Shown piece by piece: positions 1 through 9,851 of a stretch of 64,000 nucleotides of DNA; within the stretch, counting starts at the first letter, position 1, and each line of letters starts with the position of its first letter. The notes beneath the pieces are model-generated. The model saw only the letters and a list, made by a program, of their open reading frames with translations, had not been told where the DNA came from and made no database searches. Origin of the DNA: Blattamonas nauphoetae. Its lineage: Eukaryota; Preaxostyla; Oxymonadida. The translations under genes were made by a program, and so were the position numbers. The stretch is taken from contig JARBJD010000002.1 in assembly GCA_033064195.1 (NCBI GenBank), forward strand, positions 124,001 through 188,000, given 5' to 3'.

Positions 1-405
1 GAGCAAGGCTATAGACATATGTACTCACAATATTGGCTTTATCCAGAGAGTGAAATGCTTCTGAGAAAGTGAAGATGATGCATGTGTAAAAACGAAAAAG
101 AGGCGAAAATATCAAGGCAAAAAAGACCAACCTTCATCAAGCAACAACACAGATGTTGATTTGTTGGATTTCACAACTACATAATGGATTGCTTGAAGAT
201 TCTCCTTGTTTTGATCATAGAACGCTTGTAGTTGCCTGTTTTAACAATTTAAAATAAAAGTGGGAGAAATGAACAGAAAAGCAGATGATTAGAAATACTG
301 TCGAGCCTCTTGAACGGTTATCGAAAAGATTGAACGGAGATTGTTGACATTTAGAACTCTTCCATCATCAAGAAGAGCACTGGATAGAAAGGCGGTATAA
401 TCCAT
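1..405 (-). CDS. POLD3/Cdc27-like DNA polymerase delta subunit, 5' part only
   Basis: Three exons can be read from the ATG at 405: 301-405, 132-235 and 29-60, joined with consistent phase. A GTGAGT donor at 28 leads off the window. The roughly 80 residues begin MDYTAFLSSALLDDGR, followed by a short helix containing EARQQLQAFYDQNKE and a strand IHYVVVKS. This order matches the start of POLD3, the accessory subunit of replicative polymerase delta: a winged-helix region where human has KWLSYTLGVHVNQAKQML and then LHVTYLVSG. In the family this part docks onto the POLD2 B-subunit, while the PCNA-binding tail lies at the far C-terminus, outside this window. The identification rests on pattern and spacing only, so another small winged-helix protein is possible. 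It lies 207 bp downstream of the CFAP99 stop, on the same strand. Confidence 0.5.
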
Positions 406-612
406 GTTCTTGGAATTGATGCTTCAGTTGGTTTTGGTGAAACGTTTGAATTTGGCTTGAATGGATCAATCCATCATCACGTTCATTGGAGCAAAAGTCA
501 GACTTTGAGAAACCATTTGACCTGTTTTTGGAGATCACACAAACTTGTGGAGTTGGAGAAATACAACTAAAATAAAGATTCGAAGACTGAAATGAGAGAA
601 AAATAAGAAGCC

Positions 613-3465
613 TCACAACAGGCCAAACATCCCTTCTTCTTCCAAAAGATGATCAATCGCAACTGAAGGATCCATCTCCGAATTCTCAACCTTTGTAAGC
701 TTCTTAATCCCTCTGCTGATTGTGGCTTTCCGGTATCGCTCATCTTCCTCCTTTCGCCTTCGCTCTTCCTCAGCCCTCTTGTCAGCCACGGATTTCTTCT
801 TCATCGCATTCACTTCGTTCAACTGCTTCCGCTGAGCTGCCTGCACGCGCTGACGTCGAATCCGGGCTTCATTCGACAACACATCTTCATCTTGAACTTT
901 TTTAGCTGACGATGAGAGAAGAAAGAACATAAAAAAGGAAAAATGAGACGGTTTCGGAGATGAGACAACAATAACTCGACATGAAAAGACGAGAAATGAA
1001 CGAATAACAAACCATTCAGCTTGGCGACTCGGATGTCAGCACTCCGCTGAGCACCCTGCGCATTCTGAGCATAGCGTCGCTCTTCGCGGGCGGCACCGTC
1101 GTCGGCGAGGAGTCTGTTGCGCTGTCGGATGGCTTCGGCTTCTTCTCTCATCTTCGCAAGTTCCTGCATCTTCTCTGAGAGGGATTGGGAGGAGAGGATG
1201 AAGGGATGGGTGAGGAAGGAAGAAAGTGGGAAGGAAGGATGTGAGGAAAGAGAGGAGTTGTGTAAGAGAAAGACAATTGAAATGAATGATTGTGGATGAA
1301 AACGGTGCAATTCAAGAAAAAGCAAGAAATCAGACTGTTCTGTTGTGTCGATATTTTGCTGTGCATTTCACGAGCTGCTGAATTATACTTCGCCTGCGCT
1401 TGTTTCTCAGCCTCAGCTGCAGCCTTTGCTTTCAACTCTCGTCTGAGAAATGAACGACATCAAAAGAAGATGAGGAGGAAGAAAAGTTCTATTGAACCAT
1501 AAAAAAGATCAGAAAAGACAAAATGTGGGTGTGACGACGATGCATACGTTCTTTGTTCTTCCTGCTCCTTCCTCTCTCTCATCCTCGTTACAAAATCAAT
1601 TCTGGCCTTCAGTTCGTCCTCCTTCTCCACCTTCTCCCCGACAATCTCCCTCCTCTTCTTCTCCCTCTCTGCCTCTCTCTTCTCTGTCTCCATCCGCAGC
1701 CTCTCTTTCAGCTCAGCCAAGCTCATCTCATCCAACAATCCATGCCCAGCGACTTTCGAAGAATCAAACACTTTCACCTGTCCTTCAGTTTGAGGGACAA
1801 GTTCGAGAGCACGGATCTGTTTGATGAGTTCTCGTCGTTCTTCCATCTCTTTCTGTCGCTGTTGAGCTGCTTCCTCAAGCAACCTCGATTGGTCGCTCGC
1901 AATTTGGGCAGCGATTGCTCTCTTCTTCTCCTTGATCCCACTTTGCGCCTGCTGGACGGCGATTTTGGTGTTGATTGCTTGATCTTCTGCCTTCTCCTTC
2001 TTCTCGTCGAGTTCTCGTTGGTCGGCTCTGCGTTTCTGATCGAGAGCAAGACTGGCTTCAGCTTGGAGTTGGGCTGCTGTAAGTTGGTTCTCAGCTTCTT
2101 TGAGAAGTCGAGCTTGCAGTGCACTCTGCTCGATTCGTTTCATTTCCTCCTTCCTCTCTTCTCGTTTGAGTCTTTCTTCTTCCTTCATTCTCAACTCCTC
2201 TCCTCTCTTCCATTCTTCATATTCCCTCGTATCTCTCAATCCTTGTTCGAATTCCTTTATTTTCTGTTCTTCTTCCTGCTGTTGCTTTCGAAACAGCGCC
2301 TCTTCTCGAAGGAGAGCTGCTTGAGTCAGTCGAACTGGAGGGGCATTTGCGAATGTTGGGGCGGGACGAGCGACGTGTTCGGGTTGGAGCGATTGATACT
2401 CTCTTTCGGCAGCTTCTGCCAAAATCTGAGAAGGGGAGATGAGGAAGAGTATGGGTGATGATAAAAATGAGAAAAAAATAGAAAAATCTCTGGGAATTAA
2501 GCATACACGTTCTTTGTTTGTGGGTCTCCTCTCGCTCTTCAAATTGAATGGTTTTTGCTCGATAGTTCGCGATGTTTTCTCCATTTTCTCCTCGGGTGCC
2601 TGATAATGTGATTCTGGGATAGGGTTTGCTTTGAATTCAGTTTTTATCATCTTGGGGACTTCGACTTTCTTCACCTTTGGTTTGGTGATGTTGAAAGGCT
2701 TAATTTGTGTTGTTCTTGTCATTCTACTTGTTGTATCAGCAACCTTGGCCACTGACGCTGTCCCATTAATTCGTTTTGCGAGAGAATCTAGGAGAACTTG
2801 GGCTTGTTCTCTGTACTTCTCCAAAGACTGGTCAATTCCATCAATAAAACTCTCCTCATAGTTCTTGATCCATTGAGGCCGAAAAACGGAATCAAAGTTG
2901 TCACGAGAAAATAAGTAGTTGATGAGAGGCTCGATTTTGTGTGGTTTTTGAGAAACAACGAAAGAACGATATGTGGGGAAAGCAAGACTATCAAGGGCGA
3001 TGAGTGTGAAGTATGAGAAGACGGTGAAGAGTGATCGATCGGATTGGAGAGAGGAGGATGAGTGGTGGAGGAATGAAGTGACGACAGGCTGAATATTGAT
3101 AGATAGAAGAGAAAATGTCAAGAAAAGTGATATAAAAGAGAACAAATAGAAAACAATCATCATTTAATCTGGATAGTCCATCGATTTGACGTTGGAGAGA
3201 CCAAACAAATGGTTTGAATGTGAACAATCAATGGTAATGATAAGATTGGATGATTTGATAAAAAATTTGGGCAATAACACACATCTAATAGGCGTTTGTA
3301 TCTTGTACAACCATTGACGATCTCGGTGACGAAGTTTTCCTCTTCAGGATCTTCAACTGGATGTTCGTCAAGATACATTTCGACAAATGCTTCAATTGAA
3401 TCGACAGCAGGATCAAAATTACGGTAGAGCTCCGTTATATATTGCACGAGCTCACCGTACTTCAT
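613..3465 (-). CDS. CFAP99: CFAP99, cilia- and flagella-associated protein 99
   Basis: Six exons with consistent phases: 3283-3465, 2507-3088, 1548-2425, about 1375-1442, 1013-1174 and 613-905. Most donors read GTATGC, GTGTGT or GTTTGT. The start was chosen because MKYGELVQYITELYRNFDP followed by an acidic stretch and FVTEIVNGCTRYKRLLD matches the CFAP99 N-terminus. Exon 2 keeps the family order: a hydrophobic helical block, then FNITKPKVKKVEVP and PESHYQAPEEK, where vertebrate CFAP99 has FNLTIPKPR and PKSTYQPPKEQ. The remainder is a long Glu/Arg/Lys coiled coil ending EEEGMFGLL. CFAP99 is an axonemal protein of motile cilia with no known catalysis. The donor of exon 4 is ambiguous between two sites of the same phase. 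Presence of this gene argues that the organism builds motile cilia. Confidence 0.8.
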
Positions 3466-3572
3466 TCTGAGAAAGGGGGTTTGAAAACCCATTATGAAAA
3501 TGATCCAACTGCACAATTGTCATGACAGACAAAATCTGAGTCAATAGTTTTTTTCTATGAAAAATAACTATT

Positions 3573-4450
3573 TTACATGAGTTTGAGGAGAAATACTCCT
3601 CCAACATCGTTATTAATCCAAGGAACCGTGTCAGACTCTGATTCAACACGTCTTCCACCACCGCCGCTTCCAATGGTAGACACCCCACTATCTGTTTCGA
3701 CTTCAACGGTGTCATTCCCTCCTTAGAGATCACCAGGTTTGTCAGTTCAAACAACAGGAAACCATGGACGAGACGAGATCGGAGACACAGTGAAGAAAGA
3801 ACGACGTGACTGGCAGATGAAGTGATAAGATTGTGGAGAACCTCATTCACCAAGATCTGCTTAGTGGTCTTTCCTGCTTCTCTGTTTTCATCGCCGCCAA
3901 GACAAAAACACATGCAAACATCTGCTTCTTCTGTCGCCTGTGAGGAGATGAGGATGGAGAAGTTGAATGATGAATGAGAGGGATGCTGTGTGTGATGATG
4001 CGGAAGGTCCTGATATATATGGGTTGATCGTGATGGTGTTTGGAGTGGTTTTTGTGAATGGTTGGAGGAGAAGAGGCTGCGAGGCGACAGGAGAGGCGGA
4101 TGTGCTTCGAACAGGCTGGGGAAAATGGCGAGGCGGTGTGGAAGGGCGCTCTGTAGAGACTATCCATTGTGGAGGGCTGTCATTTGTGCGCTGCCTCCTC
4201 GTTCGGCGCATCCTTCCATTACCACCGGGAACGGGAGGGAGGATGCTGTTTGGATAATTTGATCGCGGGGCGTGCGAGCGAAGCTGCGATTGCGATGAGT
4301 AAAAGAGTGTCGAATGATCTGATGTGAGGGATATGAAAAGAATCAATCCAAACAGCAGGCTTTCTCGGTGGCGCTGTTGTGTGAGCGACTTGGTAGCTCG
4401 TTCCAATGATCTCAATTTCAGAATGGAGTGTGATCAATACATCTATTCCA
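3573..4450 (-). CDS. Unrecognised multi-exon gene, about 165 residues visible
   Basis: Four exons join with matching phase on the minus strand. They begin VLITLHSEIEIIGTSYQV, then SFARTPRDQIIQTASSL, then CFCLGGDENREAGKTTKQ, and end GVFLLKLM before TAA at 3573-3575. The last exon is acidic and glycine-rich (VEVETDSGVSTIGSGGGG). The acceptors before exons three and four, CTCACAG and TCTAAG, are plausible. The first exon, with its start codon, was not found, so the 5' border is approximate. One intron would be about 330 nt, long for this window. I do not recognise the family. The size and a CFCLGGDENR-type strand would suit a small assembly-chaperone fold, but that is a guess. Some of the DNA here is also open on the plus strand, and I consider that reading a shadow. 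Confidence 0.35.
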
Positions 4451-4840
4451 AACCAATAAAGAGAAATAGGAAAATATGAGGGTAGAAACAATGGAGAGTT
4501 ATACAGAGATCCTGAATCTTCCATATCTCATTTCGTTCGGTTCATATCAGATCTGGATCTGAACAAGTCATCGATTCCAGACTAATGAAGAGAAATAGAT
4601 GGAGAAGCAGGTAAAATCCATGGAAGCACAAACTGATATCGTGAGATTTGTATCTATCAACTGAGTTTGTAATCATTGGCAGAGAAGTGAAGAGTGAAAG
4701 ATGAGTCGCGAAGATCTTCACAAATTTTGCTTCAATGGAGACAAAAATGTGTCATCACCAGAAAATAGAAGTGTTGAATGGAGTATTGACTTCAAATCGC
4801 GGGATGAGAGGTCCTGATAAAAAAGAGTTGATGATGACAA
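4451..4840. other. Intergenic stretch without a supported gene
   Basis: About 390 bp, A-rich on the plus strand, between the unrecognised gene and the left end of the mariner element. Frames are short on both strands. No tRNA-like fold or repeat was seen. Confidence 0.5.
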
Positions 4841-4842
4841 TA

Positions 4843-4864
4843 CAGGGTGTCTCAGAAGTTGTCT
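4843..4864 (+). repeat. Left terminal inverted repeat of the mariner element
   Basis: 22 bp beginning CAGGGTGTCTC, with TA immediately outside. It is perfectly inverted relative to 7452-7473. Confidence 0.9.
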
Positions 4865-5190
4865 GACTCAATGGGTTGATCGCAACATTTTTGTAAAAAA
4901 GTGATGAAACTCAACAAAATAAAGTGAAATGAAACGTACGTCAAGTCTAGATCTCTACAGAGTTTCCTTCTCTCTGAATGCAGGTGTTGCAACGGTGAAC
5001 CACGTTACGACAAGCTTTCTTGATCTCATCCAGAGGAAGAGCTGCGATTGCATCTTGAATCAACTCCTTCAATTGTGCTACACTTCTCGGATCTGCAGGA
5101 AAGACTCGCTCGGCGATGGCACTCCAAAGCCAAAAGTCGCAAGGAGTGAGGTCTGGACTCCTTGCCGGCCACTGATGTGGGCCATTCTTA

Positions 5191-5788
5191 TAGTGGTGTC
5201 ACCAAACCGTCCGGCGTCACCAATCCGGCCTTTTTTCTGTGAGGGACTATTTTGGTCAAACTAAGAACAAAATAAAATTTTAGCATTATACTCCCACCCG
5301 ATCCCGAGAAAACCTCAAAATACGTTTTACGGTACGAATGCACACATTTTTTTCAACTTTTTGCGGTCATTTCTCCACAACCAGCCATCCGTTTTAAATC
5401 AAATAAAAGGCATAATAGTCGGATAGATCTCGACAAAAGATGAACAAAAAATAAAAGGATTTTTTTCCTAAGAATATTTTGTCGAGAAAAATATGGGTTT
5501 TTTCCGATCTTCCCAAATACGCAGAATTTTTTCTCCAAATTTTTGCAAAAATGTTCGTTTCACCAAAAAAACGTTTGTGTGAAAAATTTCATCGAAATCG
5601 ATTCACTGGTTGTTGAGATATTGTCAAAACGATGTTTTTCATCGGGCAAAAGGGGGTATTTTGAGGATTTCTCGGGATCGCGTGGGAGTATAATTCTTAA
5701 ATTTCAGATTTTTCTTAGTTTGACCGATATTGATTTTTCCAGAAAAAAGGCCGGATTGGTGACATGGGACATATTGGTGACACAACTA
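5191..5788 (+). mobile_element. 598-bp MITE, copy A, inside the transposase gene
   Basis: The element begins TAGTGGTGTCACCAAACC and ends GGTGACACAACTA, flanked on both sides by TTA (5188-5190 and 5789-5791). Its ends form imperfect inverted repeats of about 75 bp. Each contains two GTCACCAA boxes, a CCGGCCTTTTTTCTG block and a GGTCAAACTAAGAA block. No protein-coding capacity was recognised, so it is non-autonomous. A three-base TTA/TAA target is what PIF/Harbinger elements use, which suggests but does not prove that superfamily. It is nearly identical to copy B in inverse orientation; I noted one base difference around the GGTACGAATGC stretch. It sits directly next to a 75-bp remnant of a related element. 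Confidence 0.85.
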
Positions 5789-5863
5789 TTAGTTTGACCA
5801 AAACGGTTTGTTTCAACCCCAGGTTCCGGGTTGTTGACACGGACCGGGTTAATGACACTTCTA
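5789..5863 (+). repeat. Orphan end of a second, related MITE
   Basis: 75 bp reading TTAGTTTGACCAAAACGG and ending TTAATGACACTTCTA. This has the same layout as the MITE terminus: a TTAGTTTGACC block, then two TGACA boxes, then CTA. The sequence between the boxes differs, so it belongs to a different subfamily. Copy A begins at its TTA. The matching opposite end is not present on the other side of copy A, so either copy A jumped into this element and the rest was deleted, or the two recombined. Confidence 0.7.
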
Positions 5864-6851
5864 GTACGTAGAGCCACAAGGACCAATGATCTCGATTCCA
5901 AAAGGTTGAGTGAGATTGTTGGCGTGTTTTCTCGCTGGTTTTCCCCAAACACTTTTGGTGATTTCACACAAAGAATCTTAACTCGAACCCCATGATGGAA
6001 CAAGATCTCAAACGTTATCTCTGGGAAAAAAATTGAGTCAAGCATGAGTCGGTACTTTTCGGCCGTCATCATCCCTTCGTAAAACACAGGCCCAATAATT
6101 CCTTGCGAAGAAACAGCGCACCATACGTTCACCCCAAGTTTCGAGTGGGGAACCTCAACATGGAAGTGAGGATTCTCCCGGGCGCGATAATACGAGTTAT
6201 GAGTGTTTATGGTTTGATCGAGAGTGTATCTTGACTCATCCGAAAACCAAATTTTATCGAGAAAAGTTGCGTCCCGTTGACATTCAGCCGTTATCCACTC
6301 CGAAAACCTTCGTCGCTCCAAATAGTCTTGATCATATAACCAATGTGTGTGTTGTAATCGATAGGCATGCAATCCTAAATCTTGGACCATCCTATGAACC
6401 GAGGATCTGTGGATACAGAGATCACGTGAGGCTTTGCGTATGGACTGCGTTGGATGGTTACTAAAATGTCGATCAACGGCTCTACGGTTCTCTGGGGTCG
6501 ATGTGGTAACGTTGCGACCAGATCGAGGAAGATCTGCAACCGTTCCAGTCGCTTCGAAGCGACTGATGATATTTTTGATGGTTTGAGAACACGGTGGATC
6601 GGGTCGATTCCAGCGCCTAATCACTGCAAAAGCGCTCCGAAAACGATAGTAGTCTTGCACAATCCGGATCCTGTCTTTGGTTGAGCGTCTCATTTAGTTG
6701 CGGAGTTCGTAAGCTGTAGTCATGTCTGTAGTGTTTTACAAGCGACGGGGGATGTTCCTAAAATCATCATCACAATCATTCAGGAAAAAGAAATACATCA
6801 ATGAACCGTATTTGAGATTGACGAGAAATGCTGATCTAACCCATAGAGTTA

Positions 6852-7449
6852 TAGTTGTGTCACCAATATGTCCCATGTCACCAATCCGGCCTTTTTTCTG
6901 GAAAAATCAATATCGGTCAAACTAAGAAAAATCTGAAATTTAAGAATTATACTCCCACGCGATCCCGAGAAATCCTCAAAATACCCCCTTTTGCCCGATG
7001 AAAAACATCGTTTTGACAATATCTCAACAACCAGTGAATCGATTTCGATGAAATTTTTCACACAAACGTTTTTTTGGTGAAACGAACATTTTTGCAAAAA
7101 TTTGGAGAAAAAATTCTGCGTATTTGGGAAGATCGGAAAAAACCCATATTTTTCTCGACAAAATATTCTTAGGAAAAAAATCCTTTTATTTTTTGTTCAT
7201 CTTTTGTCGAGATCTATCCGACTATTATGCCTTTTATTTGATTTAAAACGGATGGCTGGTTGTGGAGAAATGACCGCAAAAAGTTGAAAAAAATGTGTGC
7301 ATTCGTAACGTAAAACGTATTTTGAGGTTTTCTCGGGATCGGGTGGGAGTATAATGCTAAAATTTTATTTTGTTCTTAGTTTGACCAAAATAGTCCCTCA
7401 CAGAAAAAAGGCCGGATTGGTGACGCCGGACGGTTTGGTGACACCACTA
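6852..7449 (-). mobile_element. 598-bp MITE, copy B, inside the mariner right end
   Basis: Same length as copy A and its reverse complement. It begins TAGTTGTGTCACC and ends GGTGACACCACTA, flanked by TTA on both sides (6849-6851 and 7450-7452). Removing it and one TTA restores the GAGTTAGACAACTTCTGAG order expected for the mariner right inverted repeat, which dates it after the mariner insertion. Confidence 0.85.
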
Positions 7450-7451
7450 TT

Positions 7452-7473
7452 AGACAACTTCTGAGACACCCTG
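7452..7473 (-). repeat. Right terminal inverted repeat of the mariner element
   Basis: 22 bp ending GAGACACCCTG, followed by TA. It is separated from the rest of its longer inverted repeat (6830-6848 region) by MITE copy B, which jumped into it. Confidence 0.9.
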
Positions 7474-7475
7474 TA

Positions 7476-8140
7476 TGACATGGGTGCGAGGATCAGATCT
7501 GAAGATCTGACCGGGCAAGTCCGATTCGTCCTGTTCTGAGATGAGTAAAGAAGTTGGATGAACTAATTGAGAGAAAGTTACAGTGTGAATATAAGGTGCT
7601 TGTCTTTTTTGTTCCGATTTGTCGGCTCTTGGGCCGATCGTCCTGTGAACTCCTACTTAGGAGGGTATTGGACAAAGCCCCTCCCGCTCGTGATTCACCA
7701 TCAAAACGATTTTCACACAATTTTACGCATTTTTTAACATCACTAGACTTGTATGAATGAAATTCGAAACAACAACTTCCTCCATATAGTCGGAAAAAGG
7801 CCATGAAAAACAGTTCATTTTGGAATGGTCTTTTCATACATTCGCTGGCATTTTACAGAACAGAATGGAGATAAGGAGTGTTTGACAAGCAGAGAGAAAT
7901 TGAGTCAGTGACTCACCCCATTAGTAAAATTCATGATGAATACGCTATCGTGGAGAGGAGGGAACAGAAGAGGGCGAGTGTGAATGATTGCTTTTGAGGC
8001 ATGAGAAGCACTGATTCCCAATGCTAACTGCAGTTGATTAATTTTCACTATTAAACGCAGCCATTCAAGGTTGACGACTACTTCATCTTTGAGAGTGAAT
8101 ATTGTTTCTGGTTCTCGATGATTGAATTCCGGACGGTTGA
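7476..8140. other. Region with one possible decayed exon, no firm gene
   Basis: On the minus strand, 7921-8125 reads EPETIFTLKDEVVVNLEW and then LALGISASHASKAI, ending at a good GTGAGT donor near 7915. This looks protein-coding, but no neighbouring exon continues it and the diverged MITE copy C interrupts it upstream. It may be the remains of a host gene hit by the MITE. The rest shows nothing I can support. Confidence 0.3.
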
Positions 8141-8750
8141 TAGTTGTCACAAAAGCGAAAAATCCAACTACCCACTGAGAAAACAGCAAAATACATGATT
8201 TTTTCCAAACGAAAAAGTAGATCGAGCAAAATCTCAACAACCTGTGAATCAATTGGAATGAAATTTTTGCCAGAATCTGATCTTATTTCACGAGTATGAC
8301 GTTGAAAGGTGTCTCCAACGAATCATTGCGAATGGACAATGACAGTCTCTGCTGTTTAATGAGACGAGATTCGAAGATGTGCATTCAAACTTGTTTTAGG
8401 AAATCAATTTTTACTTTTCTTAGTTTGACCAATGTTTATTTTTCAAGCCCCATTACTCGGATACATGAAAATGTTCGGATTAATCACATTTCTGTGAACC
8501 AATTTTGATGAATTGTTTGGAGAATCGTTTTTTATGGCGAAATGAATTTTTGGAAAAAAATGTCGAAAAAAAAGTGGGTTTCTGCGACGATGTGAAAAAA
8601 CGCTATTTTTCCTATAGGGCGAAATGAGGCATTCTCAAATTTTTGTCCTCAAATAAATCTAAAATTTTATTTTTTCTTAGTTAGACCAATTGTGATTTAT
8701 CCTTGACAGATAGTGAAGTATTGACATGTCGTGCTTTATTGACACTACTA
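8141..8750. mobile_element. Diverged MITE of the same family, copy C
   Basis: It starts TAGTTGTCACAAAAG and ends TTGACACTACTA, about 610 bp. Internal stretches align with copies A and B, for example CTCAACAACCTGTGAATCAA against CTCAACAACCAGTGAATCGA, and the TTCTTAGTTAGACCAAT block near the right end. The flanking triplets are TGA and TAA, compatible with a mutated TTA/TAA duplication. The many differences mark it as much older than A and B. Confidence 0.7.
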
Positions 8751-9850
8751 TAATCACATTTCTACGAAGTGGGTCAGAATTTGTGACATCATTCAAAAGT
8801 CCGAAGACCAACGTTCAAATCTATTCTCCTCTCATGGTTGAGAAATTAATCAACCTTTCTCTGGACTTTGTAGATGACATGATTGAAGAATCTTTTCGAG
8901 ATCTTTGATCAAGCCGCGACAAAAGTGGTTAATTGCTTTTTTTGTTTGTGAGTGTCGAACTTTTGAATGATGTCAAAAATTCTGACCCAAGTGGAAAGGC
9001 TTTCTCACTTCTCGCAACTTGTATTCTTTTCCTTATTTCTCTTCAACCCATTTTCCTGTTCAATTAACAATTTCTCGTGCTGAGGCCCGATCTCTAGATG
9101 ACCTTTGTTGTCTCTTTTTTTTTCTTTTGAGAAATTTGTCGTGGAATTTGGATTTGTTTTATCTTGAATTGGAACCACCTCACTCATTGTGCTTTGTTCG
9201 TTACGGCTTTTTCTCCGAGTTCGCGTTTCGTCACAATCAAACACAGGTTTCACAGTCACCACTGATCACAAAGATCACATTTCATGTGAACTTTTTCAAA
9301 AAATTCGCTTGAGGAAGATGATAAAAACGACGAAAAAACCGTGAGAAACAATCATCTATCAAATAAATCAGTGGAGTTCGAGTTCACCACAATTTTTGAA
9401 CGTGAAATTCGGAATGAAGAGAGAAAAATGGACTTCCCTAGTTCAAGACTGACAGTTAATTTCCGTTTTCAACCATTTTCACGGTATTAACGATTCACTG
9501 GAAACAGAATAGAAGGAGATGAATCAATCAAAAAATGTAAATTATGGGGCTTTACTTGATGTTCCACTGTGGATTCAAGGTTCAATTCCCTTTTTGAGTA
9601 TTTCTTGTTTTTCACTTTGTTGTGAAATGTTTCATTTCATCGGTAAATACTGAAAGTTGAAATGAAAATTCAATTAGGAGAAGTTTGCATGAGTTTGACA
9701 TGATCCTGCCCATGTTGATTTTATCCATGGTAACTTTGTCCCATGGAGAGAAGATAACCCAAAGAAAATGTGAATTTCTCACTCATAGTTTCATTCTTTC
9801 TCTCTTTATCTCTCGAGTATCTCTTAATATCGACTCAGGATTCTATTTCT
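8751..9850. other. AT-rich stretch without a supported gene
   Basis: About 1.1 kb with short frames on both strands (for example 9005-9262 minus and 8726-8908 plus). None shows a family motif, splice-consistent extension or clear codon pattern. No tRNA or repeat was recognised. It may hold 5' parts of the WD-like gene that follows. Confidence 0.4.
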
Positions 9851-9851
9851 C

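Larger units (their letters stand above)
4955..6693 (-). pseudogene. Mariner-family transposase, interrupted and frameshifted
   Basis: The N-terminal frame starts at ATG 6693 (MRRSTKDRIRIVQDYYRF). It contains two helix-turn-helix regions (SQTIKNIISRFEATGTV and RKASRDLCIHRSSVHRMV), then a catalytic core with the first aspartate in KIWFSDESRYTLD and a strand VNVWCAVSSQGIIGPVFYEG. After about residue 240 the frame is lost. The segment GIEIIGPCGS appears in another frame, and the C-terminal part, WPARSPDLTPCDFWLW onward to NTCIQREG, lies beyond a 673-bp insertion at 5191-5863. The region expected to hold the second catalytic aspartate is degenerate. The SPDLTPCDF motif carries the third. The family cuts and pastes DNA at TA sites. 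Both the insertion and the frame loss make this copy inactive. The C-terminal piece shows up on the plus strand at 4929-5190 as an antisense open frame. Confidence 0.85.
4843..7473 (-). mobile_element. Tc1/mariner DNA transposon carrying two nested MITEs
   Basis: The element starts CAGGGTGTCTCAGAAGTTGT and ends with its reverse complement. The outer 22 bp of both ends match perfectly, and both ends are flanked by TA (4841-4842 and 7474-7475), the target site of this superfamily. Once the MITE inside the right end is discounted, similarity runs on to about 35 bp (CTCAATGGGTT on the left, CTCTATGGGTT on the right). The transposase gene runs on the minus strand. Total length is 2631 bp, of which about 1270 bp is later insertions, so the original element was about 1.35 kb, normal for mariner. 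It looks immobile by itself because its transposase gene is interrupted, although the ends could still be mobilised by a related enzyme. Confidence 0.9.

Noticed and set aside
1553-2458. Long Leu/Phe-rich plus-strand frame
   Set aside because: Antisense to the Glu/Arg coiled coil of CFAP99. Such helices give open, hydrophobic antisense frames. The same applies at 20056-20697 and 40250-40615.
3967-4262. GC-richer plus-strand frames with Gly/Arg-rich translation
   Set aside because: The minus strand gives phase-consistent exons with acceptors over part of this DNA. The plus reading has no start or splice context.
4929-5264. Plus-strand open frame starting MKRTSSLDLYRVSFS
   Set aside because: It is antisense to the C-terminal part of the mariner transposase (SPDLTPCDF region) and runs into MITE copy A.
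5353-5538. Identical 61-residue frames at 5353-5538 and 7102-7287
   Set aside because: They are the same stretch of the two MITE copies. No protein family, and the diverged copy C does not preserve the frame.
9560-9600. GGTTCAATTCCC resembling a tRNA T-arm
   Set aside because: No acceptor-stem pairing or anticodon arm could be found around it. No tRNA gene is supported anywhere in the window.
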